Assembly: GCA_938005655.1 (NCBI GenBank)
Contig: CALLNA010000054.1
Span: forward strand, 1 to 12,654
Direction of reading: 5' to 3'
Source: an uncultured Novosphingobium sp.
Lineage (GTDB): Bacteria; Pseudomonadota; Alphaproteobacteria; Sphingomonadales; Sphingomonadaceae
DNA: 12,654 nt
Below, one piece after another: positions 7,242-12,654 of this stretch (positions are counted from its first letter, which is position 1; every line of letters begins with the position of its first letter). A program made the position numbers and the translations under genes. The notes below the pieces were generated by a model. It saw only the letters and a program-made list of their open reading frames with translations, was not told where the DNA came from and ran no database searches.

Positions 7242-9980
7242 TCAGAACTGCTTGGACACGCCCAGGATGAACATCCGCCCGAAAGTGAAGCCGTTGGCAT
7301 AGCCGGCGTCACCCTGTTCGTTGCGGAGCAGCAGCGGCGGGTCCTGGTTGAACAGGTTCTTCACGTTGAGCGTGAAGCTCAGGTTGCGGAACAGCTTGTT
7401 CTCGGAAGGCACGTCATACTTGAAGAACAGGTCTACCGTGTTGAACGCGCTGACGTGATCCTGAACCGGCACGCTGTTGGTCGGCGTGATGTTGTAGCCG
7501 CCCGTATGGTTCCAGGTGGCCTGGGCGCGGAACGCACCGATGTCCGCGCCGAGCGATGCCTGGAGATACAGCTTGGGATTGTTCAGCGTAAGCTGGTTGG
7601 AGACCACCGAAGTGGGGCTCGCCTGCGTGGTGCGTGCGAACGGGATATTGCCGTTGACGTTGAAATCGACGCTGCCGAACCAGGTCGGGTGATTGTAGTT
7701 CAGCGCGAAGTCGACCCCCTTGACGTTGACGACACCGAAGTTTCCGACACGGAAATCGACGAACTCGTAAACCGGCGTCCCGGCATTTACCAGCGCAGTC
7801 ACGACGTCCTGACCGCCGGCAACATTCCCAACCAACTGGCGAAGCAGAGATTCGCTAAGACCGGACGGATTGGTCCAGATGTTGCCCGGGAAATCGGTGA
7901 AGATTCCGGTGCCCGGAGTGGGCGTGGCGAGGATGTTCTTGAACTTCACCTCATAGTAGCTGACGCTTGCATGCAGCCCCCGCGCCGGATCAAGGTCGAC
8001 GCCGACCGACCAGGTGTTCGCGGTCTGCGGCTGCAAGTTCGCCTGCGACCCCTGAAGCGCGATGGTATAGCTACCGCCTGCGGGGGTCTCGCCCGGACGG
8101 GTAAAGGCGACGAACCCGAACGACGAGATCGTGTTACGCTGCGAGCCCAATTGGTCGAGCGGCGTCGGAGCGGTGAACGAAGTACCCCAGTTGCCGCGGA
8201 TCGCAAAGCCTTCGACCGGCTTGTAGGTCACACCGATCTTCGGATTGAAGGTATCGCCGAAATCGCTGTAATGGTCGTAGCGGCCCGAGGCGGAAACGAC
8301 GAGCGAGCGCAGGCCGTCCATGCCGTTGTCCGGACCGACCAGCGGGATGCGCAGTTCGCCGAACAGCGAATGGACATCGCGGCTGTAGGGGCTGAAGGCA
8401 TAGTTGCCCAGCGTACCGATCCGAATATCCGACTGATACCGCTGCTGGTAGCTATCGTGCATGTATTCATAGCCCGCCGCGAGACGCACGTCGCCGCCGG
8501 GAAGCGAGAACAACTTGCCTTCCGCGATCAAGCGAGCATTGAACAGGCTGTCCTTGGCCTGGCCGGCGATCTCGTTGTCGATCAGATCATCCAGCAACGC
8601 GCGGCTGGTCTGGGTCAGATCGAACGGGTTGATCGCAGTCGCCGCCGTAGTCCCGGCGCCAGCGGCGTTAAGGCGGGCGGTATTGATGCCGGTCAGGTTG
8701 AACCGGCTGTCGCTCTGGCTCCAGTTGATCAGGCCGCGGAGCTGCCAGTCGTCGCTGAGGTTGTGCTTGATCTCGGCGTTGACGCCCCATTCCTTGATGA
8801 AGGTGCTGGAGCGCTGACTATCCTTGCCATAGATCGGCTCGAGGCTGAACGAAGCCGATGCCTGGTTGGCGAGACCTCCACCCAAATCCCCCAGGATGAT
8901 GCCCTTTGCATCAAGGATGGGCTTAACGAAAAAGTTGTTCGCCCCAAGCGTGACGGTACCACGCAGGGTCGAAGTCTGGAGGGTCTTGCGCTGGCCATAG
9001 TAGGCGCGCACGTCGACCGAGGTCCGATCACCCAATTCCTGGGTCAGGCCGGCAAACACCCCATGCCGCTCGGCACGCGGGATGGCCGTGCTGTCGTCGC
9101 TGCCGTCACAGCGGTTGGCCGTATTGGCGGTAAAACCGGGTGCAGCGTAATTGGTCGAGGACAGCGTATATGCGGCAGGCACGTACACCATGTTGACCGC
9201 GAGGTTGGCCGGCGTGCAGGTCAGGTCGCGGCCACGATAGGGCTGGGACGTATAGTCGAGATTGCGGATGAAATCACGATCGCGACCGTAGAGCGCACTG
9301 TTCTTGGTGAAGGAGTAAGAGATATAGGCCGAGCCGGTTTCCCAAGCCTTGCCCGCCGTAATCGAAGCGTCCGCCTGCCAATAGTCGTCGGCAAAGCCAT
9401 AGTGCCCCTCGACCTTCACGCCGTTGAAGCGCTTGCGGGTGATGAAGTTGATCACGCCCGCAACCGCGTCCGCGCCGTAGAGCGACGAACCGCCTTCGGT
9501 CACGACCTCGACGCGCTCGATCGCACCGGTCGGGATGAGGTCGGGATCGACCGATGCCTGACTGATACCGGCCGTGGCGATGCGATGCCCGTCGACCAGG
9601 ATCAGCGTCGCCGAGCTCGCCGCATTGTTGGGCGAGACGTTGCGGATGTTCGGCCGCGAGATCTGCATCTGGTTCACCGCGATCGCGAGATCCGACAGAG
9701 GAACGCGGTTGAAGTAGTTCGTCACCTGCGGGATCGAGGCGAGCAGTTCGTTCGAGCTTGTCGCGCCGGTTTCCTGTAGCCGCTCCTGGCCCAGGGTGAT
9801 TGCATTGGAGCCGACCGGCGTGGTGCCACGGATCAGCGTGCCGGTGACGACGATTTCGTCGCTCGGGGCCTCGTCGGCCGGAGCGGCGTCCTGCGCGAAG
9901 GCCAGGCTCGGCGCGAGCGCGATCGTCGCGACACCAGCGCAAACAGCCCCGCGGAACGTGCGGGTAAACGAATTGGACAT
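7242..9980 (-). CDS. TonB-dependent outer-membrane receptor
   Basis: This 912-residue receptor should import a substrate across the outer membrane using energy passed on by TonB-ExbBD. It begins with a signal peptide (positive N-region, hydrophobic core, cleavage expected at AFA-QDAA, about 29/30). DEIVVTG (41-47) is the TonB-box region. The plug domain (about 50-180) contains ILVDGHRIA, IERVEVVTEGGSSLYGADAVAGVINFITR. A 22-strand barrel follows, with many aromatic-alternating strands and SFTLNVKNLFNQDPP near the end. It finishes on a C-terminal phenylalanine (GVSKQF), as outer-membrane barrels do. I chose ATG 9980 because GGGGAGG (complement of 9986-9992) lies 5 nt upstream; the longer ATG at 10007 would place this ribosome site inside the gene and spoil the signal peptide. 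The promoter has a site shared with xylB, and the downstream genes are a sugar permease and GH78, so a saccharide ligand is more likely than a siderophore. No SusD partner is visible. Confidence 0.93.
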   Translation of the reverse strand: MSNSFTRTFRGAVCAGVATIALAPSLAFAQDAAPADEAPSDEIVVTGTLIRGTTPVGSNAITLGQERLQETGATSSNELLASIPQVTNYFNRVPLSDLAIAVNQMQISRPNIRNVSPNNAASSATLILVDGHRIATAGISQASVDPDLIPTGAIERVEVVTEGGSSLYGADAVAGVINFITRKRFNGVKVEGHYGFADDYWQADASITAGKAWETGSAYISYSFTKNSALYGRDRDFIRNLDYTSQPYRGRDLTCTPANLAVNMVYVPAAYTLSSTNYAAPGFTANTANRCDGSDDSTAIPRAERHGVFAGLTQELGDRTSVDVRAYYGQRKTLQTSTLRGTVTLGANNFFVKPILDAKGIILGDLGGGLANQASASFSLEPIYGKDSQRSSTFIKEWGVNAEIKHNLSDDWQLRGLINWSQSDSRFNLTGINTARLNAAGAGTTAATAINPFDLTQTSRALLDDLIDNEIAGQAKDSLFNARLIAEGKLFSLPGGDVRLAAGYEYMHDSYQQRYQSDIRIGTLGNYAFSPYSRDVHSLFGELRIPLVGPDNGMDGLRSLVVSASGRYDHYSDFGDTFNPKIGVTYKPVEGFAIRGNWGTSFTAPTPLDQLGSQRNTISSFGFVAFTRPGETPAGGSYTIALQGSQANLQPQTANTWSVGVDLDPARGLHASVSYYEVKFKNILATPTPGTGIFTDFPGNIWTNPSGLSESLLRQLVGNVAGGQDVVTALVNAGTPVYEFVDFRVGNFGVVNVKGVDFALNYNHPTWFGSVDFNVNGNIPFARTTQASPTSVVSNQLTLNNPKLYLQASLGADIGAFRAQATWNHTGGYNITPTNSVPVQDHVSAFNTVDLFFKYDVPSENKLFRNLSFTLNVKNLFNQDPPLLLRNEQGDAGYANGFTFGRMFILGVSKQF

Positions 9981-10029
9981 GAGAACCTCCCCTGTGTGCC
10001 ATCTCAAATAATCGCGAGCTTCCCCTTGC

Positions 10030-10055
10030 GATCATTTGTGATCTGATTCGATCAG
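10030..10055. repeat. Two adjacent inverted repeats in the receptor 5' leader
   Basis: GATCA-tttg-TGATC (10030-10043) and CTGAT-tcg-ATCAG (10043-10055) are two perfect 5-bp inverted repeats sharing one base. They lie about 50-75 bp upstream of the receptor start and downstream of the predicted promoter, so they would be in the mRNA leader. They could be a further protein-binding site or small leader hairpins. They are AT-rich compared with their surroundings. Confidence 0.4.
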
Positions 10056-10062
10056 TTTTGAA

Positions 10063-10096
10063 GGTAGCGTTATCAATTGGGACGAGGCAATCGCAA
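10063..10096 (-). promoter_or_regulatory. Receptor promoter with LacI-family-like operator
   Basis: On the - strand, TTGCGA (complement of 10091-10096) and GATAAC (complement of 10069-10074), 16 bp apart, are plausible -35 and -10 boxes for the receptor gene. The -10 box is part of GGTAGCGTTATC (+ strand 10063-10074), which matches the xylB upstream site at 10 of 12 positions. An operator covering the -10 box fits repression lifted by a sugar inducer. The leader would be about 80 nt. The promoter boxes are a by-eye assignment. Confidence 0.5.
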
Positions 10097-10196
10097 ACGA
10101 GACAATTGTCGCGCCGCGAATACAAAAATATGCGCGATGTGACATTTTTGCCGCGCTTGAGAGGCAATCCGGAAAAGCGCGGGATCACGATTCCGC

Positions 10197-10225
10197 TTGA
10201 CAAACTGAACCATATGGGTTATGTG
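10197..10225 (+). promoter_or_regulatory. Sigma70-like promoter pointing right, with no obvious gene
   Basis: TTGACA (10197-10202), a perfect -35 box, is followed after exactly 17 bp by TATGTG (10220-10225). The spacer contains the near-palindrome AACCATATGGGTT (10208-10220), which could bind a regulator. No credible protein gene follows on this strand before polA at 11527, so the product would be an untranslated RNA or a relic leader. Confidence 0.4.
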
Positions 10226-10640
10226 ATCCGCCGTCGTCGCGGTGGATGTCAACGCCGCCGACGATCCACGCGGCGGGTGCGGGTGGGCGGTCAGGCCTTC
10301 GCTTCCCTTGCCTCCCCGCAAATCAACGGTCGGCGTTGTCCCGCGGATGCCCCGGCATCCGCTCCGCCGGATGCGAGGATGAACCAGGGGTATGCCCCAA
10401 GGCAGGCGGCAGGGGTGCGAGCCCGTCCCGCCACCTCCCTCGCACCACAGGGCCGAGACTGTGTGGGTTTCGTGCGTGTCCCGCCAGCCATTCGCAAGCA
10501 ATCACGCCAAGCCAGGCCTGTATGGTCCAGGCACCAGCGCCGGCCGTTGTCCCGTCCGCGTCCTGTTCTTCCCCCGGCGTTACCCCGCAATCGCCAGCGG
10601 GGGGTGAGGTGTGCCCGAGGGCACCGTCATTCCGATTTTT
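10226..10640. other. Intergenic region rich in hairpins, no credible protein gene
   Basis: Open frames here overlap in many directions, lack ribosome sites and look like translated GC-rich noncoding DNA. Several inverted repeats occur: a REP-like palindrome (10343-10374), GGTGCGAG/CTCGCACC with a 17-nt loop (10414-10421 and 10439-10446), CACAG/CTGTG at about 10445-10463, CCCCGC/GCGGGG (10583-10588 and 10597-10602), and a small hairpin at 10608-10625 followed 10 nt later by TTTTT (10636-10640). With the promoter at 10197-10225 this could be a structured RNA. A few stretches recall cobalamin riboswitches, but the core motifs are missing. Confidence 0.35.
10343..10374. repeat. REP-like triple palindrome
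   Basis: GCGGATGCC-cc-GGCATCCGC (10343-10362) is a perfect 9-bp palindrome. The right arm can pair instead with CGGATGC just downstream (to about 10374), giving two mutually exclusive hairpins. Compact alternating GGATGC/GCATCC units are typical of REP elements. Whether it is dispersed in this genome cannot be seen from one window. Confidence 0.45.
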
Positions 10641-10652
10641 GTCTCACGCGAA

Positions 10653-10850
10653 GACGCGAAGGCGCGAAGAAGAAAAGGGGAAGTTCGCGCAGAGGACGCA
10701 GAGGGCGCGGAGGTGTTGCGCCGCAGGCGCCTTCACTCCGTCATTCGCAACCCTGTGATCGGATAGCGGCTTCGCCGCGGGGGCTACGCCTCCCGCGTCC
10801 TCTGCGGGCTCTGCGCGAAACCAAACCTTCTTCTCTTCGCGCCTTCGCGG
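10653..10850. repeat. ~200-bp element with 58-nt imperfect inverted arms
   Basis: The left arm (10653-10710) and right arm (10793-10850) are reverse complements at about 80% of positions by eye, with one gap. The outer 16 nt and the inner 27 nt match best. Each arm is itself built from short tandem units: CGCGAAG-type units (10647-10668) and GCAGAGG-type units (10689-10710). The 82-nt spacer contains GCGGC-TTC-GCCGC (about 10766-10778). Similar CGCGAAG/GCAGAG-rich intergenic repeats occur, as I recall, in many GC-rich proteobacteria. No transposase is present, so this is a nonautonomous or REP/MITE-like element. Confidence 0.6.
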
Positions 10851-10918
10851 CTTGGGCCCGCAGGGTCCCCTCAAAACGCCGCTACGCGAGACAGCGAGGA
10901 TCTCGGGTTCGCGCGGGC

Positions 10919-10955
10919 AAAAGAAAGGGCGCGCGGGACAAGTCCCGGCGCGCCC
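10919..10955 (-). terminator. Intrinsic terminator of the alanine-rich lipoprotein gene
   Basis: GGGCGCGC-GGGA (10927-10938) pairs with TCCC-G-GCGCGCCC (10943-10955) with one bulged base and a 4-nt loop. On the - strand it is followed by TTTCTTTT (complement of 10919-10926). It lies 28 bp beyond the stop codon of the lipoprotein gene and should terminate that transcript. Confidence 0.75.
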
Positions 10956-10983
10956 GATCTCGTGTAATTCGCCGAGGCGAAGA

Positions 10984-11244
10984 TTACATCTTCTTCGCGG
11001 CGTCCGAAGCGGCAGCAGCGGCGTCCGTGGCGGCGCCCGAAGCAGCGGCAGCGGCGTCGGCGGCGGCGGCAGCGGCTTCCGTGGCAGCGCCCGAAGCGGC
11101 GGCAGCGGCGTCGGTGGCGGCGGCAGCAGCGTCCGAAGCGGCGGCTTCAGCGGTGGTGGCGGCGGCGTCTTCGGTCTTCTGCGAGCAAGCCGAGAGAGCG
11201 AGAGCGGCGCCAGCGACGGCGGCAGCGAGAACGATCTTGCGCAT
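10984..11244 (-). CDS. Small alanine-rich lipoprotein with 7/11-residue periodicity
   Basis: This 86-residue protein starts with a lipoprotein signal peptide: positive MRK, a hydrophobic stretch, and the lipobox L17-S18-A19-C20. Ser at position +2 suggests outer-membrane sorting. The mature part is about 39 alanines in 67 residues, broken by T/S-D/E or S-G pairs. Acidic residues sit at 26, 33, 38, 45, 56, 63, 74 and 81, with spacings alternating 7 and 11 over most of the chain, as in a long alanine-core coiled coil. It ends in A-K-K-M, so lysines stand near the C-terminus as in Braun lipoprotein (Lpp). The start is supported by AAGGA (complement of 11254-11258) 9 nt upstream, and a terminator follows. 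I do not recognise a named family; an Lpp-like or entericidin-like envelope role is inference only. It is divergent from polA and appears to be a single-gene unit. Confidence 0.82.
   Translation of the reverse strand: MRKIVLAAAVAGAALALSACSQKTEDAAATTAEAAASDAAAAATDAAAAASGAATEAAAAAADAAAAASGAATDAAAAASDAAKKM
11024..11131. repeat. 54-bp tandem direct repeat inside the lipoprotein gene
   Basis: Two adjacent 54-bp units (11024-11077 and 11078-11131) each begin TCCGTGGC and are identical at 49 of 54 positions by eye. Partial units beginning TCCGAAGC flank them on both sides. 54 bp is 18 codons, equal to the 11+7 residue spacing in the protein, so the helix was likely built by in-frame duplication. 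Confidence 0.65.
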
Positions 11245-11321
11245 GTATGGTAATCCTTGAACAGCGAGTGGACCACGCGCGGCACAATGTCTGCAAAGAG
11301 ACGGCGGGCCCCGCGGAAAGC

Positions 11322-11350
11322 CTACTGCAAGAGTAGACTTCGCGCGTCAA
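11322..11350 (-). promoter_or_regulatory. Candidate promoter of the alanine-rich lipoprotein
   Basis: On the - strand, TTGACG (complement of 11345-11350) is followed after 17 bp by CAGTAG (complement of 11322-11327). The -35 box is good and the -10 box is weak. The -10 region overlaps the inverted repeat CTACT-gcaag-AGTAG (11322-11336), a possible operator. It lies about 78 bp upstream of the start codon. Confidence 0.35.
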
Positions 11351-11384
11351 TTAATCGTCTTGGCGCGGCGATGCAAGCGCTAGT

Positions 11385-11445
11385 CGCGAATCACGAAATT
11401 CGCGCAGCTTTTCAGTGAGGGGGTTTCTAGGACCCAATTGTGTCC
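11385..11445. other. Two palindromes in the lipoprotein-polA divergent region
   Basis: CGCGAAT-cacgaa-ATTCGCG (11385-11404) is a perfect 7-bp inverted repeat. On the + strand it is followed by CAGCTTTTC, too weak for a convincing terminator. GGACCCAATTGTGTCC (11430-11445) is a 16-bp palindrome with one mismatched pair. Either could be a regulator site for the divergent genes. I see no clear polA promoter in 11246-11526. Confidence 0.3.
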
Positions 11446-11526
11446 AAGGTATGACCGGAAGCGGCGGCGGCGCGCGGTTTTCGCGGCGGCGCTGGCGTTC
11501 CCCCAAGTGCCTGCTACACCGCGCAA

Positions 11527-12654
11527 ATGGAATCTCGGCAGCACCTCTACCTGGTCGACGGATCGGCCTATATCTTCCGCGCCTATCACCGCCTGCCGCC
11601 GCTGACGAATCCCCGCGGCGTGCCGGTCGGCGCGGTCTACGGCTACACCACGATGCTGTGGAAGCTGGCCGACGACCTCAACAAGGCCGACGGGCCGACG
11701 CACCTCGCGGTGATTCTCGACAAGGGCAGCACCTCGTTCCGCAACGCGCTCTATGACCAGTACAAGGCCAACCGCCCGCCGCCGCCCGAGGACCTGGTGC
11801 CCCAGTTCCCGCTGATTCGCGACGCGACCCGCGCCTTCAGCCTGCCCTGCATCGAGGAGGACGACCTCGAGGCCGACGACCTCATCGCCTCCTACGCCCG
11901 CGAGGCGACCCGGCGCGGCTGGGACGTGACGATCATCTCGTCCGACAAGGACCTGATGCAGCTCGTCGGCCGGTGCGCCGAAGCGCCCGACGGTAGCGCC
12001 GATTACCCCGGGGGCGGCTGCGTCGACATGCTCGACACGATGAAGAACCAGCGGATCGACGTTCCCGAGGTCATGGAGAAGTTCGGCGTCCCGCCCGAGC
12101 TGGTCGGCGACGTCCTCGCGCTGATGGGCGATTCGGTCGACAACATCCCCGGCATCCGCGGCATCGGCCCGAAGACCGCGACCAAGCTGATCCAGGAGCA
12201 CGGCAGCCTGGAAGGCGCGCTGGCCGCCGCGCCGGCGATGAAGCCGGGTAAGCTGCGCGAGAGCCTGATCGAGCAGGCCGAGATGGCGCGCCTCTCGCGC
12301 GTGCTGGTCCAGCTCAAGGAGGACTGCCCGCTGCCGATCCCGCTGGAGGACTTCGCGCTCACCGCGATTCCCCCCGATCCGCTCGCCGCCTTCCTCGAGG
12401 AGCACGGCTTCACCAGCCTGCTGCGCCGCCTCGGCGGGGGGGCGGGCAGCCCCGGCCCGGCGACCCAGCTCCATCCGGCGAAGGCTGTGAACGCCGCCGC
12501 CCTGGCCGCGCCGCAAGGCTCGCGCCAGCCTCTGCCCGCCATGCCGCCGGTCGACCTCGACGCCTACGAATGCGTCCAGACCGCCGAGGCGCTCCAGCGC
12601 TGGATCGACCGGGCCTTCGCCGCGCGGATGGGGGCGGTCGACACCGAGACCTCG
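11527..12654 (+). CDS. polA: DNA polymerase I, N-terminal part
   Basis: The frame is open from ATG 11527 to the window edge (376 residues), so the polymerase domain is outside. DNA polymerase I removes RNA primers, fills gaps and works in repair. The 5'-3' exonuclease domain spans about 1-290: LYLVDGSAYIFRAYH (D11), YDQYKANRPPPPEDL, IEEDDLEADDLIA (D117, D118), SSDKDLMQLV (D140, D142) and the H3TH motif region GDSVDNIPGIRGIGPKTA (D202, D205). The visible end, VDTETS (D372, E374), is the DxE motif of the 3'-5' proofreading exonuclease, so this polymerase probably keeps proofreading. Between QLV and DMLDTMKNQR (about 148-165) there is an apparent insertion of ten or more residues relative to E. 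coli. No good Shine-Dalgarno precedes the ATG, but the domain begins immediately and no better in-frame start is seen. Confidence 0.96.
   Translation, partial: MESRQHLYLVDGSAYIFRAYHRLPPLTNPRGVPVGAVYGYTTMLWKLADDLNKADGPTHLAVILDKGSTSFRNALYDQYKANRPPPPEDLVPQFPLIRDATRAFSLPCIEEDDLEADDLIASYAREATRRGWDVTIISSDKDLMQLVGRCAEAPDGSADYPGGGCVDMLDTMKNQRIDVPEVMEKFGVPPELVGDVLALMGDSVDNIPGIRGIGPKTATKLIQEHGSLEGALAAAPAMKPGKLRESLIEQAEMARLSRVLVQLKEDCPLPIPLEDFALTAIPPDPLAAFLEEHGFTSLLRRLGGGAGSPGPATQLHPAKAVNAAALAAPQGSRQPLPAMPPVDLDAYECVQTAEALQRWIDRAFAARMGAVDTETS

Noticed and set aside
10381..10530. Possible cobalamin riboswitch (stretches like GGGTGCGAGCCC and AAGCCAGG)
   Set aside because: The conserved core pieces, including a proper B12 box and the GGGAA segment, are missing. 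No corrinoid or cobalt gene follows on either strand. An Infernal search against the Rfam Cobalamin model would decide.
10641..10710. Short tandem CGCGAAG and GCAGAGG units as a CRISPR-like array
   Set aside because: Units are about 7-9 bp with no spacers and no cas genes. They are parts of the inverted-repeat element.
10246..10758. 170-codon + strand frame starting MSTPPT downstream of the 10197 promoter
   Set aside because: It is rich in Pro/Ser/Arg/Cys without recognisable motifs, runs into the repeat element and has no Shine-Dalgarno sequence. It looks like translated GC-rich noncoding DNA.
10058..11260. Long + strand open frame (400 codons) across the intergenic repeats and antisense to the lipoprotein gene
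   Set aside because: It translates the inverted-repeat element and the antisense of an alanine-repeat gene, giving low-complexity Arg/Ala text with no domain and no ribosome site. The opposite-strand lipoprotein has a signal peptide, ribosome site and terminator.
11380..12516. 378-codon - strand frame antisense to polA
   Set aside because: It is a shadow frame. polA on the + strand has all 5'-nuclease acids and the DxE proofreading motif.

Overview
The window reads as a piece of a sphingomonad-type alphaproteobacterial chromosome. It is GC-rich throughout. It pairs a TonB-dependent outer-membrane receptor with an MFS sugar transporter and family 78 glycoside hydrolases, which is a typical glycan-uptake layout in Sphingomonadales. 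The DNA polymerase I N-terminus also resembles sphingomonad versions from memory. The order-level assignment is an inference from style and remembered family resemblance, not from a database search.

Left part (2-3210, + strand). The last 120 residues of an alpha-L-rhamnosidase-like (GH78) enzyme enter from outside the window. After a 78-bp gap with a LacI-type operator-like site come xylB (xylulokinase) and xylA (xylose isomerase), 11 bp apart. Together they convert D-xylose to D-xylulose 5-phosphate. Middle part (3197-9980, - strand). Reading leftward from a regulated promoter near 10063-10096 are a 912-residue TonB-dependent receptor, a 422-residue sugar MFS permease and an 862-residue GH78 enzyme with no visible signal peptide. 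The GH78 gene converges on xylA and the two coding regions overlap by 14 bp, inside a perfect 9-bp-stem palindrome. A strong intrinsic terminator stands between the receptor and the permease. The same 12-bp motif, GGTAGCG(C/T)TA(A/T)C, lies just upstream of xylB and in the receptor promoter, so the two transcription units probably form one sugar-responsive regulon. The regulator itself is not in the window.

Proposed working of the locus (inference): the receptor imports a xylose- and rhamnose-containing oligosaccharide or plant glycoside across the outer membrane, the permease brings it or its products into the cytoplasm, GH78 removes rhamnose-type residues, and xylA/xylB use the xylose. No rhamnose catabolic genes and no xylosidase are visible here.

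Right part (about 9981-12654). A roughly 1-kb stretch (9981-10983) has no convincing gene. It holds the receptor promoter, a good sigma70-like promoter pointing the other way (10197-10225), several hairpins and a REP-like palindrome, and a ~200-bp element with 58-nt imperfect inverted arms (10653-10850). Next is a small, extremely alanine-rich lipoprotein gene on the - strand (10984-11244) with its own terminator. After a divergent intergenic region of 282 bp comes the start of polA (DNA polymerase I), which runs off the window at 12654. The right edge therefore looks like core chromosome next to an accessory sugar-utilisation locus.
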